DNA from: Novosphingobium arvoryzae
Lineage (GTDB): Bacteria > Pseudomonadota > Alphaproteobacteria > Sphingomonadales > Sphingomonadaceae
NCBI RefSeq assembly: GCF_014652615.1
Contig: NZ_BMZD01000002.1
Span: 496,001-560,000 of the forward strand
Direction: 5' to 3'
DNA: 64,000 bases
Shown: one piece after another, positions 18,691-27,450 of the stretch
Layout: the number at the start of each line of letters is the position of its first letter
Numbering within the stretch: the first letter of the stretch is position 1
Position numbers and translations under genes: made by a program
The notes under the pieces: generated by a model
What the model was told of the DNA's origin: nothing
What the model saw: only the letters and a program-made list of their open reading frames with translations
Database searches by the model: none

Positions 18691-18926
18691 TTCAGCTCTC
18701 TAAGCTTGTCATATGCTAAATTGATTATTTTCAGCATTTCCTCGTTATGCTTGGCCATAAACGCATCTGCTCGGTCAGGATGGTAAGCCTTGATTAGCTT
18801 AAGATAAGAGCGCCTTATGTCAGCATTGCTAGCGCCGACTTCTACACCCAAAACCTCATGGGGAGTGAGGGCAGCAAATACCTCCAATCGACTTTGAAAT
18901 CCACTATCCAGATTTTTCCACCTCAC
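18687..18926 (-). CDS. J-domain (DnaJ-like) protein in the ubiquitin-like operon
   Basis: The 79-residue product is almost wholly a J domain: HEVLGVEVGASNADIRRSYLKLIKAYHPDRAD with HPD at 49-51 and the helix IINLAYDKLRELK. There is no zinc-finger or substrate domain. J domains stimulate Hsp70 (DnaK) ATPase, so this protein could bring DnaK to Ubl conjugates or to the membrane partner encoded upstream. It overlaps the genes on both sides by four bases, so it is translated as part of the operon. I do not know it as a standard member of the characterised bacterial ubiquitination operons. Confidence 0.87.
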   Translation of the reverse strand: MRWKNLDSGFQSRLEVFAALTPHEVLGVEVGASNADIRRSYLKLIKAYHPDRADAFMAKHNEEMLKIINLAYDKLRELK

Positions 18927-19669
18927 CGGCGCACCTCCAAGATCATGTTGCGCTGGGTTATGATAATCTGTGGGCCAAAACTTGGATGGTTCACGAGCAA
19001 ACCGCGAACCTTTACGGTTGAACCTGCAAGACTTTTGATAAACGAGGGTCCGCCAACGGCTCCTACGCTACCCTTGAAGAACACTAATTTCAGACCCTTA
19101 GCCCATACAGCGTTTTCAAACATAACGGCGTAATCTGTACCACGACGGCTCACTTTGACACTTCTAACTGCCCCTTCGAATGTCACCACTCTGTTGAAAT
19201 GCGATCTGAAGTTCGCGAGTGTTATGACTTCAGGGTTATAGTCGCGCCCGCCGCCTACACCTTGTTGCCCAGCCGTAATCGAGACGATCGAGCTAGACCC
19301 ACATGCAACGCATTGCGAGCTATTTTCCTGACGAAGAACCTGGAAGCTTTCAGTGTGATAATAGACCTTGCACGATGTGCATTGGTAAAGTCCTAGGGCC
19401 TTATTTAGCGCCTCTCCCGTGAAGGCATCATGCAGGCCGACTAGATCGATAGGTCCATCATTACGATTTCCAGCGACTTCATTGAATTTTATACGAGAGC
19501 CCGCAGTAGGAGACTGCTTCGGGCGATAAACGTCTTTGGGTCGCTCTGGCTCTTTTCGGATAGGCGGTGCGCTGCTGCCGTTTGTTCGAGAATTTGATGA
19601 GCCTCCGCCCATTTGGCCGATGAGCCAAAAAACGAAAATTATACCGCCAAGGATAAGCAGTGTTTCCAA
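18923..19669 (-). CDS. Membrane-anchored zinc-ribbon protein, first gene of the ubiquitin-like operon
   Basis: The 248-residue protein starts with one transmembrane helix (LLILGGIIFVFWLIG, residues 4-18), then a low-complexity Pro/Ser linker, a zinc ribbon (Cys97, Cys100, Cys120, Cys123) and a C-terminal beta-rich domain (VVTFEGAVRSVKV ... VKVRGLLVNHPSFGPQIIITQ) that looks like an OB-type barrel. The function is unknown. As the first gene it could be the sensor, target or effector that places the pathway at the membrane. The operon promoter should lie just upstream of 19669. Confidence 0.75.
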   Translation of the reverse strand: METLLILGGIIFVFWLIGQMGGGSSNSRTNGSSAPPIRKEPERPKDVYRPKQSPTAGSRIKFNEVAGNRNDGPIDLVGLHDAFTGEALNKALGLYQCTSCKVYYHTESFQVLRQENSSQCVACGSSSIVSITAGQQGVGGGRDYNPEVITLANFRSHFNRVVTFEGAVRSVKVSRRGTDYAVMFENAVWAKGLKLVFFKGSVGAVGGPSFIKSLAGSTVKVRGLLVNHPSFGPQIIITQRNMILEVRR

Positions 19670-20156
19670 CCGAAGTACCCGCTCTTTACGCCTAACGGAG
19701 TTGTTTCCACTTGATCATTCGAGACCGTCGCTTTGTTGCCGTTGCGTCGTAAGCTTGAGGTACTTGCTCGACCGGATTGTGCTCGTCATCATTTCGACGC
19801 AATCCATTGAGGTAACCGAAGTACCTGAAGCCTAAAGGTAATCCTAGGGCAATCCACCATCGTCCGGCGGGTGATCGCCCCACCCTAAAACCTCGAGTGC
19901 CCCAGCTTAACCCAGCCCCTTTCAACGCGACGCTCCTCCCGACCCAATCTCACTTTACCTTATCCTAGTCGGCTGCAGTTATTCAATGAAGGAAATTGCT
20001 GCCAGTTACATTGGGCCTCATGTCAAGAACGGCAAAACCGCGTCCGCCAAAGGTTAGGCCGCCGCGCAGCCACCTTGATGGCATGGTGCTTTGTTACCTT
20101 TGGCACCATGCCATTTTTCTTGGGTGGCTCAAGATGATTAGCCGATTTCATGCCGA
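19670..20156. other. Intergenic stretch upstream of the ubiquitin-like operon
   Basis: This 487-base gap should hold the operon's promoter and contains the right copy of the 49-bp repeat (20066-20114). A 77-codon minus-strand frame (19692-19925) has no recognisable pattern or convincing start signal, so I do not call it. Nothing else is evident. Confidence 0.5.
20066..20114 (+). repeat. 49-bp direct repeat, right copy, with internal palindrome
   Basis: This is the second copy of the 16049-16097 repeat, in the same orientation and 4017 bases away. Here the palindrome is perfect over 12 bases: ATGGCATGGTGC with GCACCATGCCAT. A short T-rich run follows on the plus strand, so it might stop plus-strand transcription, but no plus-strand gene ends here. 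Confidence 0.9.
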
Positions 20157-21098
20157 TCAGCGTTCGCCTTTGAGTCTCAAAATGAACGGTTTCAAAGCTT
20201 TTTCGAGGCGGATCATCGCGTCAATCTGGCTGTCCTGAAGAGCAGGCCAAAGCTCATCGGAGGAGCGGTAGCCGCCATCTGTCAAAGTCATGCTGATGCG
20301 ACATGCCCGCTTACCTTCCAGCCCTTCCCACCTCAGCGGACCGCCAAAGGCCGCTTCGATTTCAGGTTTATGGCTTTCAAGTTGGTCGAACAGCGCCTTG
20401 TTCTCGTCCTCACAGCCCTTACCACGGTCAATGTAAAGCTCTGCCGTGCGGCTGTCCTGCTTGACTGAATAATTCAGGTTTAGGCCGCGAAAGCCAGAGC
20501 TTACCCCTATCCAAGAATAGTCGCCGGGGGTGATATGAGCGTGGAGACGAGACTTCGGTTTGGAACGTTCAATCAAATCGGTCCACCAGCGATTTCGGAT
20601 GGCATATCGCTCGGCAAACTCCTTACGGGCCATGCCGACTTCTTTAGCTTCCTCGGATGGACCGGCAATCAGCGTCAGCAGTGGTGCGGCGGGTGAACCG
20701 GCAATACGCACAGCTTCCACTTTGACCATGTAGAAATCGGCATCCAGTGCCTGATTGAGCCAGCCAATCGCAGCAACGTGCTCGGGCCTTGGCTCCCTGA
20801 CGATCCAAATGGCAGCTTTTGCCTGCATGGCCGTGAGGTAGGTGATCAGCTTACCGAGATGGTCGTGGTCACTCTTTTCCAGCTGATTTTCGATGATTAG
20901 CTTACGGCCTGATGCATCTTCGCCAACCAGATCAATGCTGAACTTTCCGGCAGCCTGCTCACGATCCACGTTGACGATTTCAAGGTCCAACGCCTCGTTC
21001 ACAACGTCAATATTCTGCTCAAGCCATGCCGTGAAATCGTAGGCCTCGTGCGCCCACACCTCACGCAAAGGCACCCGTTCGAGCTTACCGATAGCCAT
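20157..21098 (-). CDS. DUF4268-like protein with nuclease-like N-terminal domain
   Basis: The 313-residue protein has an N-terminal segment KFSIDLVGEDASGRKLIIENQLEKSDHDHLGKLITY (shown here only as the key pieces DLV, IIENQ and DHDHLGK), resembling the PD-(D/E)xK-like domain found before DUF4268. The C-terminal half (FSRKTQWW-like region around RNRWWTDL and SWIGVSSGFRGLNLNY) fits DUF4268. Such proteins occur near restriction genes. It starts 12 bases after the res stop and is the last gene of the extended type III operon. Confidence 0.65.
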   Translation of the reverse strand: MAIGKLERVPLREVWAHEAYDFTAWLEQNIDVVNEALDLEIVNVDREQAAGKFSIDLVGEDASGRKLIIENQLEKSDHDHLGKLITYLTAMQAKAAIWIVREPRPEHVAAIGWLNQALDADFYMVKVEAVRIAGSPAAPLLTLIAGPSEEAKEVGMARKEFAERYAIRNRWWTDLIERSKPKSRLHAHITPGDYSWIGVSSGFRGLNLNYSVKQDSRTAELYIDRGKGCEDENKALFDQLESHKPEIEAAFGGPLRWEGLEGKRACRISMTLTDGGYRSSDELWPALQDSQIDAMIRLEKALKPFILRLKGER

Positions 21099-21110
21099 AC
21101 CGCCTCCCTC

Positions 21111-23807
21111 TCAATGACTGCCAAATTTAGCCAGCAAGCCTGCCAGAGTGGCACTCTCATTGATCGCTTGGTCAGAGATCAGCGCATAGCGCCATGTCTT
21201 GCCATCACCTTCGGCTACAAACTGGTTGGCATGTTTGACCCATTCCTTGGCCGCTCGCGCCTTGTCCTGCACAACCGGGTCCGTCATCTGGTTTTCGGCC
21301 TTGATCTCGACAATCAGCTTCTCGGACACTGTCTCCACTACGAAGTCTGGCTCGTACCGCTTGCCTGACTGGTACTCGATGCGGAACTGGTTGTAGCCCG
21401 GCTTGAGCCAGCGCAGCACGTCCTTCTCAAAGGCGCTGTCAATCAGCACGGCAAAGCGCCGCTCTGGGTCACTGTCAAACTTGTGGAACTGATACGGGCT
21501 CTTCGCCCCGCCTTGGAACACGAAGCTCGGCGTTGCAGAAAGTGGCGTCGCAGCCTGCGTAAGCGGTAACAGCTTAGACGCAGCGTGGCTGTAATGCTGT
21601 GGCTGCAAGGTACGGAATGACCGCGTTTTGCTGGCCTGATAATCCGCTGGCGTTTCGCGGTAATGCAGCTTCATCTGCGCGAAAATGCGCTGCGCGAGCA
21701 TCTTGCCATGGGCAAGGGCGACATTCTCCACGTCCTGCTCATTGGGCAGATAGCTACGGAGGTGGTCAATCATCTGCCCCGCCAGCTTGTAGAGCAGATC
21801 AGCCTGCGTGTCGTAGTCAACCTGCGGGTAATCCATCAGGTGTTTGACCAGATAATTCTCCACCTGGCTTTCCTTCGGGCCTTCAAGCGCCCGTGCCAGC
21901 TCGCGCTGCGATTCATCACGCAGATTGCGGATCAGCAGCTTGTCTGAAATTGGCTGCAACCGCACATCGCTGATGCCGGTCAGGTCGAAATCCTCAAACC
22001 AGAAGTTCACTTCGCGGCTCGGCAGGATGACGATTTCCGGGATTTCGATGGTGTTTTCGGCAATGCTGGTGACGACAGCGGCCACGACCTTGGCGAAATC
22101 GGTGGGTGCCACGATGCCTTCGAGGGTGCCTTGCTGCGCTTGGGTCAGGCGCTGCACATCCTTGGCAATCTGTTGCTGTACCTCGGGCTTTTGCAGCTCG
22201 TTCACGCCGCCCTTCAATTGGCGCTCATACTTGTCGCGGATGATGTCGATGGTGGTTGCGACGGCCTGACGCTCCTCCTTTGTCGTGAAGATTGGAGGTT
22301 TGGGCTGGCTGTCGGATGCAGCGGGCAATTCAGAGCCTGTGCCCGTCAGGTCCGAGACAAACTTAGGCTCGACCTTGATGATCGTTTCCGGCTCGGTCGA
22401 AATATCGCCGCCGTTGCCGATCCGGTATTCCTTGATCTGGACAAGGGAGTCTGCCTCCCGTGCCTTCTTGATCACCTCATCAAATCGGTCGTGGGCAATA
22501 ACGGTCAGGGTATCAACGGCCTCATTCCCGGTGCGCTCGCCATATGGGAGACGCAGACCACGCCCCAAGGTCTGTTCGGTCAGAATGTCGGAAGCCGAGG
22601 CCCGAAGCGGCACGATGGTGTAGAGGTTGGTAACGTCCCAACCCTCTTTCAGCTTGTTGACGTGAATGACGATGTCCGTGTCGCCCGCATGTTCCAGCGT
22701 CACAAGGCGCTGCATGGCCTCGTCGCTTTCCTCGCCTTTCAGGTTCGAGTGCACTTCGATGACGCGGCCCTTGTAGGCTCCGGCGAAAAAGTCATCGCTT
22801 TCGATCTGATCGCGCAGGTCTTTGGCATGTTTGGTGTCCTGCGCCACAACCAGCATGAAGGGATAAACCCGCCTGCGTCCTGTTTCGCGGGAATAGAGCT
22901 CCAGCTCATTCTTCACGTGCTCGTGATAGTGCACGCCGTCCTCAAGCATGATCCGCTCAAGCGATTGGGCATCGTAGTCCGAGGCGCGGAAATCAGCGCG
23001 GGTGGCTACGGCAGGTTCTTTCACGAAACCATCGGCCATCGCATTGCCGAGGCCATAATTATAGATGACGTTCTTGAAATCCTTGGGGCTTGCGCCAACC
23101 GTCTTGGGTGTGGCGGTCAATTCCAAGCCTAGCTTGGGATCAAGCTCGTAGATCGCATTGGCACCGGCCTTGGCCCTGTAACGGTGCGCCTCATCCATCA
23201 GCATCACAAGGTCGGGCAGCTTGGAGAGATAGTCGAAGTAGCTATCGCCCAGCGTTTCACGGAAACTGCGGATTTTGCCCGTTTCCTTGTTGATCTTGTC
23301 GACGTTGAAGATGTTGATGATGGCTTCCGAGCCGAACAGGTCTGAGCCGCGAATGCCGCGCCCTTCCTGCCATGTGTCGCCGGTTACGATGATGGGCGGC
23401 GTCTGGGCAAACTCAGCGATGCCCCGGAACACGTATTTGGGCGACGACTGCTTGGAGAAGTCATCGACCAGCTTGTTGTAGATCGTGGTGTTCGGCGCGA
23501 GAACAAAGAAGTTTTTTGAGCGCCCGGTGAGGTAAAGGAAGGCGATGAACGCCCCCATCAACCGGGTCTTGCCCACACCCGTTGCCAGCGCGAAGCAGAG
23601 CGACGGGAAATCGCGCTCAAACGACTGGACTGAGGGATATTGCCCCTGAATTTCCTTGAGCAACTCAACAAGATCGCTGGTCTGAGCGAAATCCATCTTG
23701 GCAAGCACATCGCCCAAGATGGTCAGGGCATTTTCTTGCGGCGCACGAAGGCTAAGGCGCTGTGCTATCTGGCGACGAATGCGGGTTTCGTTGACGGGTT
23801 CAGCCAT
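21111..23807 (-). CDS. Type III restriction endonuclease subunit Res
   Basis: The 898-residue protein has an N-terminal superfamily 2 helicase: LATGVGKTRLMGAF (Walker A), LMDEAHRYRA (DEAH-type motif II), LTATPKT (motif III) and QTLGRGLRLP (motif VI). A C-terminal PD-(D/E)xK nuclease follows with EPDFVVETVSEKLIVEIKAE (Asp ... Glu-x-Lys). It translocates on and cuts DNA together with Mod. The ATG at 23807 is preferred because GGGGAG lies 8 bases upstream and it overlaps mod by eight bases; a longer frame to 23870 would run deep into mod. Confidence 0.92.
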   Translation of the reverse strand: MAEPVNETRIRRQIAQRLSLRAPQENALTILGDVLAKMDFAQTSDLVELLKEIQGQYPSVQSFERDFPSLCFALATGVGKTRLMGAFIAFLYLTGRSKNFFVLAPNTTIYNKLVDDFSKQSSPKYVFRGIAEFAQTPPIIVTGDTWQEGRGIRGSDLFGSEAIINIFNVDKINKETGKIRSFRETLGDSYFDYLSKLPDLVMLMDEAHRYRAKAGANAIYELDPKLGLELTATPKTVGASPKDFKNVIYNYGLGNAMADGFVKEPAVATRADFRASDYDAQSLERIMLEDGVHYHEHVKNELELYSRETGRRRVYPFMLVVAQDTKHAKDLRDQIESDDFFAGAYKGRVIEVHSNLKGEESDEAMQRLVTLEHAGDTDIVIHVNKLKEGWDVTNLYTIVPLRASASDILTEQTLGRGLRLPYGERTGNEAVDTLTVIAHDRFDEVIKKAREADSLVQIKEYRIGNGGDISTEPETIIKVEPKFVSDLTGTGSELPAASDSQPKPPIFTTKEERQAVATTIDIIRDKYERQLKGGVNELQKPEVQQQIAKDVQRLTQAQQGTLEGIVAPTDFAKVVAAVVTSIAENTIEIPEIVILPSREVNFWFEDFDLTGISDVRLQPISDKLLIRNLRDESQRELARALEGPKESQVENYLVKHLMDYPQVDYDTQADLLYKLAGQMIDHLRSYLPNEQDVENVALAHGKMLAQRIFAQMKLHYRETPADYQASKTRSFRTLQPQHYSHAASKLLPLTQAATPLSATPSFVFQGGAKSPYQFHKFDSDPERRFAVLIDSAFEKDVLRWLKPGYNQFRIEYQSGKRYEPDFVVETVSEKLIVEIKAENQMTDPVVQDKARAAKEWVKHANQFVAEGDGKTWRYALISDQAINESATLAGLLAKFGSH

Positions 23808-25461
23808 TGGCGTTCTCCCCACCAAAGAGCGGCAAGCCATCGGTCGAGGGCGCTTCTTCCGGCGCTTCATCTTCAGCCATTGGCAGGTTCTGAATGTTCA
23901 GCGAGTAGTCGTCCCGGCCCCATTCGCACTTCTGCAGGATGGAGGTCGGGATTTTCACCATCGTCAGGTTCTCGAACGCATCCGCGCCTTCGTCATAGGC
24001 CTTGCAGCAAATGAGCAGGGAACGATCCGGGCCGACATCATGGGAAATCTTGGCGCAGGCGTCGTAGGTGAGGCTTTGCGTCGTGACGTAGATGAAGTCG
24101 GTTTCGGTTGATGAGCCGTGCAGCCAGTATTCCTGCGGATCAGAGGACGGCGCATAGGTGAAGCCCATATGCTTGCACATGGCTTCCGCGAGCATCGCCG
24201 GATTGTAGTCTTTGGCGATGACCCAGTTGCCGTACTTGTCTTGGCTCAGCAGCGATGGCGCGAGGGTGAAATAGCGGAAGCCGCCACCACCCTTCCAATC
24301 AACAGCCTTGCTGATGCCCCCTTGGTCGGTGCCGTCGATTACCTTTTGGAGACGAGGCAACACATGGGTGTCGGCGTGTTCCCCGATTTCCACCATGATC
24401 CAGCGCCGGCCCATTTTGTGAGCCACAGCTCCGGTTGTGCCGGAGCCTGAGAAGCTATCCAGCACTATGTCGCCCGGCAATGTCGCGGTTTCGATTATCC
24501 GTTTCAGAAGCTTCTCAGGCTTTGGAGTGGAAAAGACATTATCTATCGACGCAAGAGATGATAATTCCTTTGCCTCTTTATTGGCTTCCCGATTTTCGCC
24601 TGCGTCTTGATACGACCACCAAGTCCAGCCTACGAGACCTTGCTCGTTCTCAGCCCAGAACTTTTTGCGTTGCGGCATACCGTTGCCATCTCGACCGAAA
24701 TATATTCGGTTATCACGCACAAGTTCCTCAAATTTCTCCTTGGTTGTCGCCCAATGCCTGCCACTGGGTGGTGTTAAGACCCTTCCTCCAGGGGTTATGA
24801 TTTCATATTCCAAATTCGCTCGAAGATTTGGAGCATGGATAGGAACGGCCAACCAATCACCGCGAGGGTCGTTATCCCGATTCGTGTAGGTTGCCCTCTG
24901 CTTTTCATCGTTCGCAACGCGATTAAAAACCGCGATATCTGCATTTTTTGCATAAATAAGAACATGGTCGTGAGCGTTCGACAGCAAACGAGCGTCGTTG
25001 CGTCTCGTGAGAGTTTTCTGCCAAACAACATTAGCCACAAAGTTGGAACGACCGAATATTTCATCGCACATCACCTTCAGGTAATGCGCTTCGTTATCGT
25101 CAATCGTGATCCAAAGAGAGCCATCATCCGATAGGAGGCGCTTCAAGATATCCAGCCTGTCGCGCATAAAGCTCAGCCAAATAGAATGCTCCAGCCCATC
25201 GTCGTAGTGCTCGAACGCTGATCCGGTGTTGTACGGTGGATCGATGAAAACGCACTTCACCTTACCAGAGAAATCCTGCTCCAGCGCCTTAAGCGCGAGC
25301 AGGTTATCGCCCTTGATGAGCATGTTGTCGAAGATGTCGCCCTCGCGCCGCACTTTGGCGTGATAGCTCTTATCAGGGTTCTCGATCAGAATGCGCGGCT
25401 CCAGCTTCGGGCGCTCATCCTTGCCGGGCCAAGTCAGTTCAAGTTTGGTTTTCTTCGTCAT
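23800..25461 (-). CDS. Type III DNA methyltransferase subunit Mod
   Basis: The 553-residue protein has DPPYNTG at 74-80 and DSFSGSGTT at 335-343. The order, catalytic motif IV before the AdoMet motif I, marks a beta-class amino-methyltransferase as in type III systems. The target-recognition domain lies between. It would methylate adenine in an asymmetric site and guide Res. It has a 134-base gap to the upstream Sel1-repeat gene, so mod-res may have its own promoter inside the larger operon. Confidence 0.93.
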   Translation of the reverse strand: MTKKTKLELTWPGKDERPKLEPRILIENPDKSYHAKVRREGDIFDNMLIKGDNLLALKALEQDFSGKVKCVFIDPPYNTGSAFEHYDDGLEHSIWLSFMRDRLDILKRLLSDDGSLWITIDDNEAHYLKVMCDEIFGRSNFVANVVWQKTLTRRNDARLLSNAHDHVLIYAKNADIAVFNRVANDEKQRATYTNRDNDPRGDWLAVPIHAPNLRANLEYEIITPGGRVLTPPSGRHWATTKEKFEELVRDNRIYFGRDGNGMPQRKKFWAENEQGLVGWTWWSYQDAGENREANKEAKELSSLASIDNVFSTPKPEKLLKRIIETATLPGDIVLDSFSGSGTTGAVAHKMGRRWIMVEIGEHADTHVLPRLQKVIDGTDQGGISKAVDWKGGGGFRYFTLAPSLLSQDKYGNWVIAKDYNPAMLAEAMCKHMGFTYAPSSDPQEYWLHGSSTETDFIYVTTQSLTYDACAKISHDVGPDRSLLICCKAYDEGADAFENLTMVKIPTSILQKCEWGRDDYSLNIQNLPMAEDEAPEEAPSTDGLPLFGGENANG

Positions 25462-25595
25462 AGTGCGCAGTTTTGCTTACCTCTTATAGCCAAAATCGAA
25501 CAATCTATCTCACGTTTTGGCCATATCATGTTCAACTCATCACTTCTGGTGTGCCTTGCCGTCGGCCATGTTTGTGTAGATGGCGCCTATCATCC

Positions 25596-27446
25596 TCAGC
25601 TTGTCACCCATCTCTCATTACATGATGGACACGTAATTTGCTGACCCGCCTGCATTGGCTCGTTAATCTTCTGATTGCAGCATGGGCAACGTGGCATTTC
25701 AATGTACATTTTTCCTGCAATTTCATCATCGCAATGTGAAAGAAGAACATGGCCCGCCCCTTCGGCGTTCGCTCGCTTGGGCTGGAAAACCACCCCTTCT
25801 GTGCTCGGCGCTTCCGGCAAGGCAGCCGCCTGCGCGGAATGTAAGGCTAGAGCCTGCAAAATCGCCTGAGCTTCGAGATGTCCATTATCAGCAGCTCTAG
25901 CGAGCCAAACATTTGCCTCTAATGCGCTATCTGGGAGCGACTTGAGTGCCTTGAGCAGTTCATATAGACGAAATTGTGCATCTAAATGCTCCTGCTCGGC
26001 TGCCCGACGATACCACGTCACAGCTTCTAACCAATCCGATGCAACCCCAAGGCCATAGTCATAGGCTTGACCAGTTTGAAACTGTGCATCTGGATCGCCT
26101 TGACCTGCGGCAAGCCGATACCAGTTTAAAGCGGCTTTATCATCTTGATCGACGCCTTCGCCGTTGTCGTAGAGGACGCCTAGGTTCCACTGCGCATTGC
26201 TGTTACCTTGTTCTGCTGAAATTAGATAACATCTGAATGCTTCTGCGAGGTTCTGCGCTACACCTTCACCATTGTGATAAAGCACTCCAAGGTTGCACCA
26301 AGCGTCAGAGTTGCCTTGCTCTGCCGCCATTTTGTACCATCGAAAAGCTTCTGCATAGTCCTGTTCGACACCGTCGCCATGAGCGAAACTCATACCAAGA
26401 CTGAATTGAGCGTCAGCATCACCCTGTTCGGCTAATGCGATCAGTTGGCCCATAGGATCTTTTTCTATGGATAGCGCGGCCAGTTCATCTACTGCCAACG
26501 CAATGGAATTGCTGAAAATTATATGGGATGCTTGGGGGACTTCATCAAATCTCGAATGTCTTTCGCGATTAGGTGATTTCCTGCCTCTCTTCTGTTCCTC
26601 AGTATTTCTGCGCCTAATCTCGTGGGTAATTTTATCTGTGTCGTCGTCAAAATCTTGCTCACGAACGCGATCATTTCTGGCCGACGTGATGCTCGATCTA
26701 AAGCTACCTTCACGATCATTATAAGCTTCAATGTAGCTGAGAACGGTCTGTACGATTTGATCTGCTTGATAATCGGATCGCTTGGCTCCTTTCCAGTTAA
26801 CGAGCCAGTGCACGTCGAGGTGAGTTTTGAAGCGGAGTTTCGATAGAGCTCGCTTTTCTAGTTCGGCAAACTCGTCCCTGATACGTTGCCGCTCCGCTTT
26901 GAATTCCGATAACTCGAGGTCTTGCCGTGCCTCACATTCTGCAATCAGGCGGAGATAGGGGATGCCGTCATCCGACGATGCTTCGCCCATCCGACGCAAG
27001 CGCCGAAGGTCGGAAATTTGTCTATCGAGGTTTTTGAGGTGTCGATCTAGTTGATGTTCGAGTTGCAGAATGAGAGCCTCATTAGCTTTATATAAGTCGC
27101 GCATATCGGCGTCGGCCTCCCGAAGCCAACGCCTTTTCATCCACTCAACTTCCTCAGCAACAATGTCGTTGAGCTCAGCAGGTGGCACCTCCTCGCATAC
27201 CCTCGGAAATGAACAGCCACATTCAGTTAGGTGAGCCGCTTGAAAGCTCTTTATGGAATTTCCATACTCATCGCAGGCAGCGAGAATTTGGTAATTGTAT
27301 ACCTCACCTTCGCTTTCGATAGAAAGCTCTGCTGCGACTAACCATCCCCTACGATTTTCAAACTTCCGAACATGGTTGGACGGGCCAGCATAGCTATCTA
27401 GATCAATGATGATCTCGCTAGGGTAAAGGCCAAATCCATCCAGCAT
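25596..27446 (-). CDS. Coiled-coil, Sel1-repeat and zinc-ribbon protein in the type III operon
   Basis: The 616-residue protein has three parts. Residues about 85-215 contain coiled coil (LEHQLDRHLKNLDRQISDLRR and a second heptad region). Residues about 330-530 contain at least five Sel1-like repeats, such as GDADAQFSLGMSFAHGDGV and GNSDAWCNLGVLYHNGEGV. The C terminus is a zinc ribbon (CPCC ... CPSC). The function is unknown; Sel1 repeats bind proteins, and the ribbon could bind nucleic acid. It lies four bases from the SNF2 helicase gene and upstream of mod. In operons of this type I would expect a small DUF4391-like gene here instead. Confidence 0.75.
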   Translation of the reverse strand: MLDGFGLYPSEIIIDLDSYAGPSNHVRKFENRRGWLVAAELSIESEGEVYNYQILAACDEYGNSIKSFQAAHLTECGCSFPRVCEEVPPAELNDIVAEEVEWMKRRWLREADADMRDLYKANEALILQLEHQLDRHLKNLDRQISDLRRLRRMGEASSDDGIPYLRLIAECEARQDLELSEFKAERQRIRDEFAELEKRALSKLRFKTHLDVHWLVNWKGAKRSDYQADQIVQTVLSYIEAYNDREGSFRSSITSARNDRVREQDFDDDTDKITHEIRRRNTEEQKRGRKSPNRERHSRFDEVPQASHIIFSNSIALAVDELAALSIEKDPMGQLIALAEQGDADAQFSLGMSFAHGDGVEQDYAEAFRWYKMAAEQGNSDAWCNLGVLYHNGEGVAQNLAEAFRCYLISAEQGNSNAQWNLGVLYDNGEGVDQDDKAALNWYRLAAGQGDPDAQFQTGQAYDYGLGVASDWLEAVTWYRRAAEQEHLDAQFRLYELLKALKSLPDSALEANVWLARAADNGHLEAQAILQALALHSAQAAALPEAPSTEGVVFQPKRANAEGAGHVLLSHCDDEIAGKMYIEMPRCPCCNQKINEPMQAGQQITCPSCNERWVTS

Positions 27447-27450
27447 TCAG

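Noticed and set aside
19692-19925. 77-codon minus-strand frame upstream of the ubiquitin-like operon
   Set aside because: It has no recognisable motif, an atypical mix of residues and no convincing ribosome-binding site. It more likely overlaps the operon's promoter region.
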